64,000 nucleotides of DNA from Alteribacter natronophilus (GCF_006007885.1 NZ_VCRO01000001.1:1302001-1366000), one strand, 5' to 3'. Shown: positions 45,557 through 56,688, counted from the first letter of the stretch. Made by a program: numbers and translations. Notes: generated by a model from the letters alone, not told the origin.

Positions 45557-46868
45557 TGATTTCACTCTCCTTCACACCGAACAGCTTCGGCTTCTTATTC
45601 AGAATCCGGCTGTTCACCCACAGACCGAGCAGCAGTCTTGAGCCGTATACTGCCGTAATAAAGCTTACAAGAATACTTGTGATCAGCATGACCGCAAAGC
45701 CCTGTACGGCACTGTTACCGTAGTAGAACAGCACTCCTGCTGCAAGAATCGTAGTAATGTTCGCATCCAGAATCGTGGACAAAGAGCGTCGGCTTCCTGA
45801 TTTAAAGGCACTCATCATTGACTTTCCGGAGCGCAGCTCGTCCTTGATCCGTTCATAGGTAATGATGTTTGCGTCAACCGCCATACCAACCCCGAGAATC
45901 AGGGCGGCAATTCCCGGCAGCGTCAGAACGGCATTCATCCAGTTAAACACCACAAGCACAAAATAGATGTAGACGCTGAGCGTAATAACGGCCATGATCC
46001 CCATAAACCTATAGTAGAGGAGCATGTATGCAAAAATCAGGGCTACCCCGATAAAGCCTGCCGTAACAGCAAGGTCCATCGCCCGTTCCCCAAGTGAAGC
46101 CCCAACGGAGTTGGAATAAACTTCATCCAGCTGCACCGGCAGGGCACCTGCATTCAGAATCCCCGCAAGATGCCGGGTTTCCTCCACCGTAAACGTCTGG
46201 CTTTCAATCATAATATCCGTTGTTCTGAGTGTCCGGTTGACACTGGGAGCGGAAACGATCTTGGAATCTTCTTTGTTTATCTCCTCCGCAAACGTATCGC
46301 CTTCCTCATAGTCAAGCCAGATTGCCATAACATTATCAGGAGGATCGTACTCCATAACCTGCTGGGAGACTTCCGCCATCTGGTTTGCATCGCGAAGGGT
46401 GATACTTACAATTGGACGGTTTGTCTCTGCGTGGAAATTCGGACTCGCCCCTCCTTCAACAAAATCCGATCCATCAAGGAGCAGGTTGTCCTCTACATCC
46501 CGGAGACTGAGCCTTGCTTCAGTGGAAAGAAGTTCACGTGCAGTCTGCTGATCCGTTACACCTGCCAGCTGGACGCGAATTCTGTCCTCCCCTTCAATTC
46601 TTACGTTCGGCTCGGATACCCCGAGCACGTCAATCCGGGCGTTAATCGCCGCAACTGTGTCGGTCAACAGATCCCGGTCCACTTCCTGACTCTCATCAAT
46701 CGGCGTAACTTCATACAGAACTTCAAAACCGCCCTGCAAGTCAAGTCCCAGACTGATGTCTTCTGCGTGATCTGTTACATTGACTGCGATGAGTCCGGCA
46801 AAAAACGAAACGATGAGGAAGAAAACCGCAATCCGCCACTTCTTAACGCCTCTTTTTTTATTTTTCAT
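45546..46868 (-). CDS. secD: Protein translocase subunit SecD
   Basis: A 440-residue membrane protein. Helix 1 near residues 10-27 leads to the signature SLGLDLQGGFEVLYEV, then the P1 region (about 50-240) and five C-terminal helices carrying IAALILGVGMAVDANIITYE and the KSMMSAFKSGSRRSLSTILD loop. It works with SecF and YajC in late protein export. ATG 46868 follows AAGGAGG. The extracytoplasmic domain is shorter than in the 600-residue proteobacterial SecD, as usual for Gram-positives. Confidence 0.95.
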   Translation of the reverse strand: MKNKKRGVKKWRIAVFFLIVSFFAGLIAVNVTDHAEDISLGLDLQGGFEVLYEVTPIDESQEVDRDLLTDTVAAINARIDVLGVSEPNVRIEGEDRIRVQLAGVTDQQTARELLSTEARLSLRDVEDNLLLDGSDFVEGGASPNFHAETNRPIVSITLRDANQMAEVSQQVMEYDPPDNVMAIWLDYEEGDTFAEEINKEDSKIVSAPSVNRTLRTTDIMIESQTFTVEETRHLAGILNAGALPVQLDEVYSNSVGASLGERAMDLAVTAGFIGVALIFAYMLLYYRFMGIMAVITLSVYIYFVLVVFNWMNAVLTLPGIAALILGVGMAVDANIITYERIKDELRSGKSMMSAFKSGSRRSLSTILDANITTILAAGVLFYYGNSAVQGFAVMLITSILVSFITAVYGSRLLLGLWVNSRILNKKPKLFGVKESEISEL

Positions 46869-47074
46869 GACCCCACATCCTCCTTATGTGCCAAGCCGCT
46901 GCTGTCACATGTACAAAATTAAATCCGCTGCAGGCGGGATGTCAGCTCCCCGGGAGAATTCCTCTGCGGGGCCCGCTGCCCTAATTGCTGCTTAACGGAA
47001 CATTAACCCTGTAACATCCGGCATTTACCCAATATTCCCATTATAGCCAGCTGAAAAAAACCAGTCAATCCGTG

Positions 47075-47410
47075 TTACTTTTTCGTAAGTCCGTCCAGGT
47101 TCATCTCATCCAGACTCTGCGGTGCATCTTCGTCACCTCTGAAATAATCCGGCTCCTTGTATGCTTCCACGGTCAGGAAATTCATGTACTCCGAAGAATT
47201 GAGACTCATCACATCCCCGAGTAACCTGTGGATGCGGAACGGCTCTTCAAGATCGCCCCGCTTGATGTCCTTCTGCCACTTTACGGTGACACACTGCCAG
47301 ACATCCTCTACCGTCACTCTTTCATACCCGAGCATCTGCCACTCCTCCGCCTTGCTCTCGAGTGCCGGCATAAGCTCTTCTTTCCACGCGTCAAAGTTCG
47401 TATTTGCCAT
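47075..47410 (-). CDS. comN: Post-transcriptional regulator ComN
   Basis: A 111-residue soluble protein matching the YrzD/ComN family: AWKEELMPALESKAEEWQML, GYERVTVEDVWQCVTVKWQK and RIHRLLGDVMSLNSSEYMNF. In B. subtilis ComN promotes accumulation of comE mRNA at the poles and division sites and so supports competence. The C-terminal tail (about 20 residues, acidic) is longer than in B. subtilis. It keeps its place upstream of secD and downstream of the export-type membrane gene. Confidence 0.85.
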   Translation of the reverse strand: MANTNFDAWKEELMPALESKAEEWQMLGYERVTVEDVWQCVTVKWQKDIKRGDLEEPFRIHRLLGDVMSLNSSEYMNFLTVEAYKEPDYFRGDEDAPQSLDEMNLDGLTKK

Positions 47411-47431
47411 GAACCTCTCTCCTTTCCATTG

Positions 47432-47920
47432 TTATCCAAAGAATCCGTAGGTAAACAGCGTCACGCCAACCCCTGCAATAAGCACCCCGAAACTGATGGC
47501 GGCAAACGCCAGCTTCGTCGGAATGAAAAACAGGATAGCCGCAAGTGACGCCGAGTAGGCTCCTGTCGTCGGAAGGGGAACCGCTGTAAATAAAATAAGG
47601 CCGAGGGCCCCGTATTTCTCCACTTTTTCACTCTTGCTCATCGTCCGTTTATAGAGCCAGTCGTAAAACCGCTTATAAAAGGCAAACCGCATCATGAACT
47701 GACTGATCGGCCTGAATAAAATCAGAATCGGCAGAATCGGAAGCAGGTTGCCGATCATGGCGTAAATCATCGCTTCATACCAGGCAAGGCCCAGTAAAAG
47801 CGCCATTGGAATCCCGCCGCGAAGCTCGAGGATCGGCATTGCCGATACGAGTACGACAAGAAGTTCCGGTGGTAAAAATGAAAAATTCTCTAGAAAAAAT
47901 TCCTGTAGTCTTTCTTTCAA
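47432..47920 (-). CDS. Small multidrug export family membrane protein (COG2426)
   Basis: A 162-residue protein with four or five hydrophobic segments. The family pattern is visible: LLVVLVSAMPILELRGGIPM, MIGNLLPILPILILFRPISQ and YGALGLILFTAVPLPTTGAY. Despite the family name, a transport function is poorly supported. The start is TTG 47920 after AAAGGAGC. It lies 21 bases upstream of comN on the same strand and is divergent from spoVB. Confidence 0.83.
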   Translation of the reverse strand: MKERLQEFFLENFSFLPPELLVVLVSAMPILELRGGIPMALLLGLAWYEAMIYAMIGNLLPILPILILFRPISQFMMRFAFYKRFYDWLYKRTMSKSEKVEKYGALGLILFTAVPLPTTGAYSASLAAILFFIPTKLAFAAISFGVLIAGVGVTLFTYGFFG

Positions 47921-48133
47921 TGCCTGTCGCTCCTTTTATGTAACTCACTCCTGAACCGGACAATCCCCGTAACTTGTCATGCCCGGCCCCCCATTCAGCA
48001 TATACATCTTTAAGAAAAAAATCTATAACACACGGAAAAAAAGCTTTAAAAAATGACTGTCTATTTCAGCCGAACAGACAAGCTTTCTCTTTGGCGGGCA
48101 GTCACAAGTCTTCTAAAAAGGCAGGGGCTTTTC

Positions 48134-49684
48134 ATGACAAAGCAGTCATTTTTAAAAGGAGCATTTATCCTGATCATCGCCGGGCTCATTACCCGCATTC
48201 TCGGATTTGTAAATAAGATCGTTGTAGCCAGAATCATGGGGGCGGAAGGTGTGGGGCTCTACATGATGGCTGTCCCGACTCTGCTGCTCGTGATCACACT
48301 CACCCAGCTCGGGCTTCCTGTGGCGATCTCCAAACTGGTTGCAGAAGCGGATGCCGACGGAGACCGGGCCCGTATCAAAAAAATTCTGGTGGTTTCAATA
48401 AGTGTAACAGCCGTTCTGAGCGTTATCTTTACAACAGCAATGATTATCGGGGCACCACTGATTTCACGCACGCTTCTCACCGATGCCAGAGCGTTCTATC
48501 CCCTTGTGGCCATCGCGCCTATCGTCCCTGTTGTTGCTGTTTCCTCCGTGCTGCGCGGCTACTTCCAGGGGCTGCAGAATATGAAACCTACAGCCTACTC
48601 ACAGGTGATTGAGCAGGTTGTCAGGATTACCCTTGTCGCAACGTTTACTATGGCATTTCTTCCCTACGGCATTGAGTATGCAGCGGCAGGAGCAATGATC
48701 AGCGTGGTGATCGGTGAACTGGCTTCACTAATCTACATGATATTTCAGTTTAAGCGCAGGAAAAAATTCAAAGTCCGCAGGCAGTTTTTCAGTTATGTAC
48801 GTAATGGACGCGAAACATTTAACAGTCTTATGGGAATTGCCCTTCCGACAACCGGAAGCCGTCTGATCGGCAGCGTTTCGTTTTTCTTTGAACCGATCGT
48901 CGTCGCGCAGAGTCTTGCGATTGCCGGTGTGGCAACTGCAGTTGCCACCGCCCAGTACGGTGAGCTTGCCGGGTTCGTAATTCCTCTGCTGCTGCTTCCG
49001 ACTTTTATTACGTACTCCCTCAGCGTCTCCCTTGTGCCTGCCATAAGCGAAGCAGCATCGAGGAAGCAGTACGGGATTATTCATCACCGTCTGGGTCAGG
49101 CTCTCCGGCTCGCCCTTGTGTCGGGTGCCGGCTCCGCTGTTCTTCTCTATATGTTTGCCGAACCGATCATGACTCTCATGTACAACGCGCCGGAAGTTGC
49201 GGTGTATGTCGTTATAATGGCTCCATTCAGTATTTTCCTCTACTTTCAGGGGCCTCTCCAGGCTGCTCTCCAGGCTCTCAATCTGGCGAAGGCGGCAATG
49301 GTTAACAGTCTTGTTGGTGCAGTAGTAAAAATCGTCCTTATCTTCGTTCTCGCCTCCCGCCCCGAACTCGGGATCATGGGAGCGGCGCTTGCCATCGTTA
49401 CGGGATTTATTCTCGTCACACTTCTGCATTTTGCAACACTGGTAAAAACGATCAGTTTTACGATTGACGTAAAAGCGTGGATCAGGACAGCCGCTGCCAT
49501 TGCGGCCGCGGCCGCTGCCGCCTGGCTCTCTCTGGAATATGTCCACATTCCGGCAGGACTTGTGTGGACGACGCTTCTGCAGATTACAATTACCCTTGTG
49601 GTTTACGTGATTGCCCTGTTTATACTCGGGCTGATCAAGCGGGAGGAAGCTAAGCGCCTGCCGCTGATCGGAAAGTACTTTTAA
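48134..49684 (+). CDS. spoVB: Stage V sporulation protein B (MOP-family lipid flippase)
   Basis: A 516-residue protein with about 14 hydrophobic helices, of the multidrug/oligosaccharidyl-lipid/polysaccharide flippase superfamily. SpoVB is needed for spore cortex peptidoglycan and probably flips lipid-linked precursors. Typical features are the opening GAFILIIAGLITRILGFVNK, IVVARIMGAEGVGLYMMAVP and the amphipathic loop FQFKRRKKFKVRRQF. ATG 48134 follows GCAGGGG and matches the usual length; the frame to 48053 is not needed. It is the only plus-strand gene in this part and ends at a strong terminator. Confidence 0.92.
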   Translation: MTKQSFLKGAFILIIAGLITRILGFVNKIVVARIMGAEGVGLYMMAVPTLLLVITLTQLGLPVAISKLVAEADADGDRARIKKILVVSISVTAVLSVIFTTAMIIGAPLISRTLLTDARAFYPLVAIAPIVPVVAVSSVLRGYFQGLQNMKPTAYSQVIEQVVRITLVATFTMAFLPYGIEYAAAGAMISVVIGELASLIYMIFQFKRRKKFKVRRQFFSYVRNGRETFNSLMGIALPTTGSRLIGSVSFFFEPIVVAQSLAIAGVATAVATAQYGELAGFVIPLLLLPTFITYSLSVSLVPAISEAASRKQYGIIHHRLGQALRLALVSGAGSAVLLYMFAEPIMTLMYNAPEVAVYVVIMAPFSIFLYFQGPLQAALQALNLAKAAMVNSLVGAVVKIVLIFVLASRPELGIMGAALAIVTGFILVTLLHFATLVKTISFTIDVKAWIRTAAAIAAAAAAAWLSLEYVHIPAGLVWTTLLQITITLVVYVIALFILGLIKREEAKRLPLIGKYF

Positions 49685-49748
49685 ACGGGTATTGGTGATC
49701 TGCCCTCTCTCAGTAATCGAAAGAGAAACCCTGCTTAAAACAGATAAG

Positions 49749-49800
49749 AAGAACACTGTATCCCGCTCTAGCAGCAGAGGGGATCAGTGTTCTTTTTTTT
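49749..49800 (+). terminator. Terminator of spoVB
   Basis: AGAACACTG/CAGTGTTCT stem with adjoining ATCCC/GGGAT pairs and a run of eight T residues. Its 3' arm overlaps the end of the convergent DUF421 gene. Confidence 0.9.
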
Positions 49801-50437
49801 CGTCGATATAAAACTGGTTTTCCCCCGTCATCATACAGCAGGAGATTTTTCTAATATCCCTGTAACCGAGTTTCCTGAGCTGCTGTCTGAGCCAGAGCGG
49901 GGTCCGGTTCATTTTTTGCAGGTGCTCTTCCTGCACTTTTCCATTCATTACAAGAGGCAGCGGCAGGGGCGTCGTCTTCTTTTCGTGTCTTCGCTTTTTA
50001 ATAATTGACAGGTTTCCTGATGGCTCCAGAAAGGCAAATTCCACATCCGACGGCGTCTCCACGTTTTTCTGCCTGAGCTGTACAAGGAGATCGTCAATAC
50101 TGTATCGCTGCTTTCTCATTTCTTCTGCATCGATTTCCCCTCTGTTGATAAGTACGGAAGGTTTTCCATCTATCAATTTCCGGATTCTGCTGCTTTTAAG
50201 GGAAATAAAAGCGAGTGTAATCTGTATGATCATAAGAATGACCATGGGGAGGATCTGGCCCGCCATGGGCACCGATGCATTCCAAATGGAGACTGCAGCC
50301 AGTTCTGCAATCATGATGGCAACAACAAAGTCCACAATCGAGAGCTGGCTGAGCTCCTTTTTCCCCATCAAGCGCAGAACGAGAATGACGACAAAGTAAA
50401 TAACGATCGTCCTGAATGCGATTGTTCCCAGTTCCAC
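49784..50437 (-). CDS. yrbG: DUF421 family membrane protein (YrbG/YetF type)
   Basis: About 217 residues. Three transmembrane helices (about 10-28, 37-55, 60-80) include LRLMGKKELSQLSIVDFVVA, then the cytoplasmic DUF421 domain with the signature GKPSVLINRGEIDAEEMRKQ and EPSGNLSIIKK. Function is not established; relatives are linked to spore germination efficiency. GTG 50437 is eight bases after AGGAG, better than GTG 50446, which overlaps that site. It is convergent with spoVB. Confidence 0.85.
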   Translation of the reverse strand: MELGTIAFRTIVIYFVVILVLRLMGKKELSQLSIVDFVVAIMIAELAAVSIWNASVPMAGQILPMVILMIIQITLAFISLKSSRIRKLIDGKPSVLINRGEIDAEEMRKQRYSIDDLLVQLRQKNVETPSDVEFAFLEPSGNLSIIKKRRHEKKTTPLPLPLVMNGKVQEEHLQKMNRTPLWLRQQLRKLGYRDIRKISCCMMTGENQFYIDEKKEH

Positions 50438-50586
50438 ATCCCTCACTCCTCGCTGATGTCCTTTGTCCTAGTGTTGCCTGAGCAGGGCCTTTTTCCCGTT
50501 GTAATAGTTGGAAACTGAAAAGCATCCCTCGCTGCCGAACGGACGATCCAGCTGTCTTCATCACCTTCTTAAGTCCCGGCAACTGG

Positions 50587-50616
50587 AAAAGGCCGCCCTC
50601 CCGGAAGAGGCGGCCT
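50587..50616 (-). terminator. Terminator of the ArsB/NhaD-type gene
   Basis: GGCCGCC-TC/GA-GGCGGCC-type GC-rich stem followed on the minus strand by TTTTCC, at the gene's stop. Confidence 0.83.
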
Positions 50617-50620
50617 GGCG

Positions 50621-51907
50621 CTACATATGAATCAGATACCTGAAATAGATGTAAAAGCTTGAAATCACAAACGATATGATTGCTGCCGGACCGCCGATTT
50701 TCAGGAAGTCCACGTAACTGAACGGCTGTCTTGCTTTTACAGCCATCCCGGCCACAATGACATTTGAGCTTGCTCCAATGAGGGTACCATTCCCGCCGAG
50801 ACAGGCACCAAGTGCAAGGGCCCACCATAGAGGGTCAAGATTGGTCATACCAAGCTCCTGGAACTCGAGGATCACCGGAATCATAGCTGCCACAAACGGT
50901 ATATTGTCCACAAATCCCGAAAGAACACCTGATACCCACAGAATGAGCATCGCCGTTTTAGGCAGGTCCCCTTCTGTATAGGCAAAAATGCTGACAGCAA
51001 TCTGGTCGATGATCCCCACCTCTTTCAGACCGCCAACGAGCATAAACAGACCGACAAAGAAAAAGAGCGTCACCCATTCAATCGCCTGGAAAACTTCTTC
51101 TGTCTGCTGTTCCTCGTGGGTCAGAAACATGAGCAGAAGCGCACCGGCCATGGCAATACTCGTCAGTTCAACGTTCAGCAGCGGCTGGAGAAGAAAACCG
51201 GTGGTTGTCAGGATCAGAACGAGTACAGATTTAACGAGAAGGTCCCTGTTCCTCAGATAGTCTTTTGGATTGAGATCCATCAGGGCTCTACGCTGTTCTG
51301 TAGAGACGTGAAGCTGCCCCCGGTACAAAAATGTTACCCAGGCCATAATGACAAAAAAGATGAAAAGCACTACCGGTCCCAGATGCACAAGAAACGCATT
51401 GAATGTAAGATGCTCCACTGCCTGGCCGATCATCAGGTTCGGTGGATCACCTATGAGCGTCGCTGTACCTCCAATGTTGGAAGCAAGAATGGTCGCCAGC
51501 AGATAAGGAATTGCTGAAATCTGCAGAAGTTTTGTGAGAGTAAAAACAATTGGAACGATAAGAAGTACGGTTGTAACGTTGTTCAGAAAGGCCGATCCTG
51601 CTGCTGTCAGGGTTGAGATTACAAGAAGAAGCGGAAGCGGTTTTCCTTTCACAGTGCGGGCCAGTGAAATCGCAACATATTCAAAAAACCCGCTCTGACT
51701 CGTGATGGAAACGAGAATCATCATGGATAAAAGGAGCACAATCGTATGCCAGTCGATATGCTCAATAAAAGCTGTATTCAGATCCAGTACGCCGGCAAAA
51801 AGCATCGCCACGCCACCGAGGCAGGCAACGAGCGCACGATTGTATTTTTCACTGATAATAAACATATAGCTGACTACAAAAATCAGGATTGTCAACACCA
51901 GCGCCAT
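50621..51907 (-). CDS. ArsB/NhaD-type ion transporter (CitMHS superfamily)
   Basis: About 428 residues and 10-12 hydrophobic helices. Typical signatures are SAFLNNVTTVLLIVPIVFTL with ASNIGGTATLIGDPPNLMIG in the first half and GFVDNIPFVAAMIPVILEFQ with ACLGGNGTLIGASSNVIVAG in the second, an inverted repeat as in the ion transporter superfamily. The substrate could be Na+, citrate-like anions or arsenite. ATG 51907 follows AAAGGAGGG; the open frame to 51958 has no site. It is divergent from yrzE. Confidence 0.87.
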   Translation of the reverse strand: MALVLTILIFVVSYMFIISEKYNRALVACLGGVAMLFAGVLDLNTAFIEHIDWHTIVLLLSMMILVSITSQSGFFEYVAISLARTVKGKPLPLLLVISTLTAAGSAFLNNVTTVLLIVPIVFTLTKLLQISAIPYLLATILASNIGGTATLIGDPPNLMIGQAVEHLTFNAFLVHLGPVVLFIFFVIMAWVTFLYRGQLHVSTEQRRALMDLNPKDYLRNRDLLVKSVLVLILTTTGFLLQPLLNVELTSIAMAGALLLMFLTHEEQQTEEVFQAIEWVTLFFFVGLFMLVGGLKEVGIIDQIAVSIFAYTEGDLPKTAMLILWVSGVLSGFVDNIPFVAAMIPVILEFQELGMTNLDPLWWALALGACLGGNGTLIGASSNVIVAGMAVKARQPFSYVDFLKIGGPAAIISFVISSFYIYFRYLIHM

Positions 51908-52051
51908 ACGGACAGCCCTCCTTTTCCTCCGTACATCTCTATGAGGTGAAGGGGACAAACATGCCAGGCTTAAAAATGCCCGTCTATTTTCTGTACGAGC
52001 TGAATACGCATTACTAAAACCACGTTTTTAAACAGGGAGGTCATCCGTATA

Positions 52052-52432
52052 ATGGCTCAGCGGCAATTATTTTCAAGCGCACTATATGGCATTTTAGCCA
52101 TCCTCATCCTCGTCCTTTCAGCCAGTCTCATCGTTTCATTTATATTGAGGTTCACGTCGATGGATGAGGGGTCTTTTGCCTGGTTCCTGATACTCTTTTC
52201 ATTTCTGGCAATGTTTATCGGCGGATTTATTTCCGGCGGAAAGGCAAAACACAAAGGATGGATCGCAGGTGCTGCCACAGCAGTTCTTTACACAGCTGTT
52301 ATATTTCTCGTCCAGTTCCTGGGTTACAATCAGCTCTTTGATATGCAGCAGACACTCATGCATGCCGGATACACAGGCGCTTCGGTACTCGGTGGTATTC
52401 TCGGGGTGAATATGGTCGGTGGAAACAAATGA
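52052..52432 (+). CDS. yrzE: YrzE-type TIGR04086 family membrane protein
   Basis: A 126-residue protein with four hydrophobic helices (about 10-32, 42-60, 68-88, 105-123). The pattern GGFISGGKAKHKGWIAGAAT between helices 2 and 3 and a glycine-rich last helix (GASVLGGILGVNMVGG) fit TIGR04086. Function is unknown. ATG 52052 follows GGGAGG. It faces yajC across a shared terminator, the same neighbour as in B. subtilis. Confidence 0.85.
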   Translation: MAQRQLFSSALYGILAILILVLSASLIVSFILRFTSMDEGSFAWFLILFSFLAMFIGGFISGGKAKHKGWIAGAATAVLYTAVIFLVQFLGYNQLFDMQQTLMHAGYTGASVLGGILGVNMVGGNK

Positions 52433-52486
52433 CTGCTCTCCGGGTCAGCTGAAGCTCTGCCCACAGCAGCGACAATTAAAATCCCA

Positions 52487-52522
52487 TAAAAAAATGGCTC
52501 TCACTCAAAGTGAGGGCCATTC
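52487..52522. terminator. Bidirectional terminator between yrzE and yajC
   Basis: AATGGCTCTCACT/AGTGAGGGCCATT, 13-bp stem with one mismatch; seven T residues follow on the minus strand, TCTCTTTG on the plus. Confidence 0.9.
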
Positions 52523-52534
52523 TCTTTGTGTTTA

Positions 52535-52798
52535 TCAGTCACGGTTTGTAACGTCACGAACCGCCTGGCGGTCGAACGTCAGCTTGTTGCCGTTGTCCAC
52601 CGCTACGATGATGCGGTCGTCATCAATCGCATCGATTGTGCCGTGAAGTCCGCCAATCGTGATGATTTTATCTCCCTTTTCAAGAGAGGAATGCATCTGC
52701 TGAATCTTCTTCTGCCGCTTCTGCTGCGGGCGGATCAGAAGAAAGTAAAAGATCGCAAACATTAATAGTAAAGGTACGAGTGCCCCTAACATGTCCAT
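52535..52798 (-). CDS. yajC: Preprotein translocase accessory subunit YajC
   Basis: An 87-residue protein with one N-terminal helix (GALVPLLLMFAIFYFLLIRP) followed by PQQKRQKKIQ and a small soluble domain (GDKIITIGGLHGTIDAIDDD, then IIVAVDNG). It binds SecD-SecF in the Sec holotranslocon. The frame extends to 52930, but ATG 52798 follows AAAGGGG and gives the family length. It is downstream of tgt, with about 250 bases between. Confidence 0.95.
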   Translation of the reverse strand: MDMLGALVPLLLMFAIFYFLLIRPQQKRQKKIQQMHSSLEKGDKIITIGGLHGTIDAIDDDRIIVAVDNGNKLTFDRQAVRDVTNRD

Positions 52799-53052
52799 CT
52801 GTTTTTCACCCCTTTCAACGAATACCATCCGTTCACTTTCTCTGTCTGTAAGGAATACGTACAAATTTCCTCTGTTAACAAGTGTTGACTCTCCGGTACT
52901 ATTGTAGACAATGTTTTGACTGAAAATCAATTAAAAATTGAAAACCTGCAGAAAGTTTGTAAATAAAACTGCAGGGTGATCCAGTTTCAGGAATTTTTTA
53001 AGTAAATTACCATCCACTGAAACCCAAAAGTTGTTCCCCTTCACTGCCGTTC

Positions 53053-54198
<1,146 letters not shown>

Positions 54199-54303
54199 TC
54201 ACTTCCCTCTGTTTTTCCTGTCCGGACCCTGCCGTGGCCCGGGCTGTAAATCCTTTTAACTTCTTTACAGTCACTGCACGCAAATTCCCTGCCTGCAGTT
54301 TAA

Positions 54304-55332
54304 CTAGATGATCAGCATTGCATCTCCGAAACTGAAAAAGCGGTATCGCTCTTCCACTGCTTCGCGGTAGGCGCTGAGTACGTTCTCTCTTCCCGCAAAC
54401 GCGCTCACCAGCATGACGAGCGTGGACTTCGGAAGATGGAAATTTGTAAGCAGTCCGTCCAGCGCCCTGAACTCAAAACCAGGATAGATAAATATATCCG
54501 TCCAGCCGGAGGAGGCTGTCAGTTTTCCATCGTGGTCACGGGCAATCGTTTCAAGGGTCCTGGCAGAAGTAGTGCCTACCGCCAGAATTCGTCCCCCGCC
54601 TGCTTTTACCCGGTTCAGTGTCTCGGCTGCGCCTTCATCCATCTGGTAAAACTCCGCATGCATTTTATGTGATTCAACGTCGTCAACCGAAACCGGCCGG
54701 AACGTACCCAGGCCAACGTGAAGGGTAATGTTAACAATCTCCACACCTTTCTCCTCTGCTTTTTCAAGAAGTTCATCAGTAAAATGGAGTCCGGCTGTCG
54801 GCGCAGCTGCGGAACCGCGATGTTTTGCATAAACGGTCTGATAGCGTTCCTTCTCCTCAAGCTGCGTCTGAATGTAGGGCGGAAGCGGCATCTGGCCAAG
54901 CTCGTCCAGTACTTCATGAAAAATACCGTCAAAGCTGAACTGTAAATCACGCCGTCCTTCTTCAAGCTCACCAGTACAGGTACCGACCAGTCTGCCGTCA
55001 CCAAAGCTTACACGCGTTCCTTTTTTCAGCCGCCTGGCAGGCTTCACCAGGGCTTCCCACGTATGCTCCCCTTTTTCCTTAAGAAGAAGTACTTCAATTT
55101 TCGCCCCTGTTTCTTCCTTTACACCTAAAAGGCGCGCCGGAATCACACGGGTATTGTTAATGACAAGGGCGTCCCCCGCCTCTAAATATGAAAGCATATC
55201 CGTAAAATTCCGGTGATCCATTTCGCCGGTCTTCCTGTCCAGCACTAAAAGCCGGGACTGTGTACGGTCCCTGAGCGGTGTCTGGGCGATCAGTTCTTCC
55301 GGAAGTGAAAAATCAAATTGTGATACATCCAT
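54304..55332 (-). CDS. queA: S-adenosylmethionine:tRNA ribosyltransferase-isomerase
   Basis: A 342-residue enzyme that transfers the ribosyl part of SAM to preQ1 in tRNA and forms epoxyqueuosine. Family features include the opening [71 protein letters not shown] and the C-terminal [23 protein letters not shown] 55332 follows AGAGGGA. It lies between ruvB-yrzS and tgt, as in many bacilli. Confidence 0.97.
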   Translation of the reverse strand: MDVSQFDFSLPEELIAQTPLRDRTQSRLLVLDRKTGEMDHRNFTDMLSYLEAGDALVINNTRVIPARLLGVKEETGAKIEVLLLKEKGEHTWEALVKPARRLKKGTRVSFGDGRLVGTCTGELEEGRRDLQFSFDGIFHEVLDELGQMPLPPYIQTQLEEKERYQTVYAKHRGSAAAPTAGLHFTDELLEKAEEKGVEIVNITLHVGLGTFRPVSVDDVESHKMHAEFYQMDEGAAETLNRVKAGGGRILAVGTTSARTLETIARDHDGKLTASSGWTDIFIYPGFEFRALDGLLTNFHLPKSTLVMLVSAFAGRENVLSAYREAVEERYRFFSFGDAMLII

Positions 55333-55435
55333 CGCTTATGTCCCTCTTTCTTTCGTTAAGCACAGGCTGGTTACCTGCTGAAATACATACCTGTCCAGTA
55401 TAGTAAAAAATGCTGCAAAGCGCCAATGGAAATGG

Positions 55436-55470
55436 AAAAACTGAACCCGGCAGCAGCCGGATTCAGTTCT
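55436..55470 (-). terminator. Terminator of ruvAB-yrzS
   Basis: AACTGAATCCGGC/GCCGGGTTCAGTT stem with one wobble, then TTTCC on the minus strand, adjoining the yrzS stop. Confidence 0.85.
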
Positions 55471-55471
55471 C

Positions 55472-55690
55472 CTATCTGAAACGACCGAACAAAAACAGAA
55501 TAAGTGAAAGGACAATACTGATGATAATCGACGTCATGAGAGGAAAATAAACCGTCGTATTTCCGTTTTTGAACAGAAAATCTCCGGGCAGCCTGCCGAG
55601 GTTAATATACCGTCCGCCTACCTGCCATACAAGTCCTGCAATAACCAGAATCACACCCAGTGTAATCAGAAGCTTCGGTATGGTGCTCAC
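55472..55690 (-). CDS. yrzS: DUF2905 family small membrane protein (YrzS)
   Basis: A 72-residue protein with two transmembrane helices (about 6-24 and 47-69) around the typical DUF2905 segment [16 protein letters not shown]. Function is unknown. Its GTG start overlaps the ruvB stop in GTGA, so it is translationally coupled to ruvB. It ends the ruvA-ruvB-yrzS unit at a terminator. Confidence 0.87.
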   Translation of the reverse strand: MSTIPKLLITLGVILVIAGLVWQVGGRYINLGRLPGDFLFKNGNTTVYFPLMTSIIISIVLSLILFLFGRFR

Positions 55691-56688
55691 GTGCCCGGCA
55701 CCTCCAGATTAAAGTGATCGTAAACACGATGGGTTACCATCCTGCCCCTTGGTGTTCTCTGAAGAAAGCCGATTTGAAGCAGGTAAGGTTCGTACACATC
55801 CTCGATTGTATGTGATTCCTCTCCAATCGTTGCTGCGATCGTATCAAGACCAACCGGGCCGCCTTTAAATTTTTCAATCATCCCTTTTAGAAGTTTATGA
55901 TCAATATGATCGAGCCCTTCCTGATCAACCTGCAGCAGCTCGAGTGCTTCATCAGTAATGGCCTTTGTCACTTCACCCTCGGCTCTTACCTGGGCAAAAT
56001 CCCTCACCCTTCTGAGAAGGCGATTGGCAATTCTCGGTGTACCGCGTGATCTGCGGGCAATTTCACCGCCTGCTGAGCGTTCGATAGACACATTCATTAC
56101 ATCTGCTGTACGGGTAACAATTTCGGACAATTCCCCTTGAGTATAGAACTCAAGCCTGCTCATCACACCGAACCGGTCTCTCAGAGGCGCAGACAGCATC
56201 CCGGCCCGTGTGGTTGCCCCGACAAGGGTGAACGGAGGCAGGTCCAGCCGCACCGAACGTGCTGATGGTCCTTTTCCGATTACAATGTCGAGACAGAAAT
56301 CCTCCATTGCAGGATAGAGCACTTCCTCAACCGACCGGTTCAGCCGGTGAATTTCATCAATAAACAGGACGTCACCGGGTTCAAGTGCTGTCAGGATCGC
56401 TGCAAGGTCTCCGGGGCGTTCAATGGCGGGACCAGCTGTGGTTCTTAGATTAACACCCATTTCATTGGCGATAATGGAAGCAAGCGTTGTTTTACCGAGA
56501 CCCGGCGGTCCGTAAAGAAGGACGTGGTCAAGGCACTCTTCCCGCATTTTTGCAGCCTCGATAAAGACTTTAAGGTTTTCTTTTACAGTCTGCTGACCGA
56601 TGTACTGGGAAAGACGCTGGGGACGAAGGGACAGTTCCTGCCACTCTTCTTCACGCTGCGTTTCCCCGCTGACGATTCGTTCTTCCAT
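55687..56688 (-). CDS. ruvB: Holliday junction branch migration helicase RuvB
   Basis: A 333-residue AAA+ motor that drives branch migration with RuvA. It opens with the Firmicute pattern [20 protein letters not shown]; Walker A is [20 protein letters not shown], Walker [17 protein letters not shown], sensor 1 [20 protein letters not shown], and the C-terminal winged helix includes [20 protein letters not shown] 56688 follows GGAGGAACG. It follows ruvA by 92 bases. Confidence 0.98.
   Translation of the reverse strand: MEERIVSGETQREEEWQELSLRPQRLSQYIGQQTVKENLKVFIEAAKMREECLDHVLLYGPPGLGKTTLASIIANEMGVNLRTTAGPAIERPGDLAAILTALEPGDVLFIDEIHRLNRSVEEVLYPAMEDFCLDIVIGKGPSARSVRLDLPPFTLVGATTRAGMLSAPLRDRFGVMSRLEFYTQGELSEIVTRTADVMNVSIERSAGGEIARRSRGTPRIANRLLRRVRDFAQVRAEGEVTKAITDEALELLQVDQEGLDHIDHKLLKGMIEKFKGGPVGLDTIAATIGEESHTIEDVYEPYLLQIGFLQRTPRGRMVTHRVYDHFNLEVPGT

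Noticed and set aside
46922-46990. Degenerate family 1 repeat upstream of secD
   Set aside because: CCGCTGCAGGCGG and CTGCGGGG recall the core, but the rest does not align.
48728-49756. 342-residue minus-strand frame
   Set aside because: It lies entirely opposite spoVB; composition and lack of start signal mark it as a shadow.
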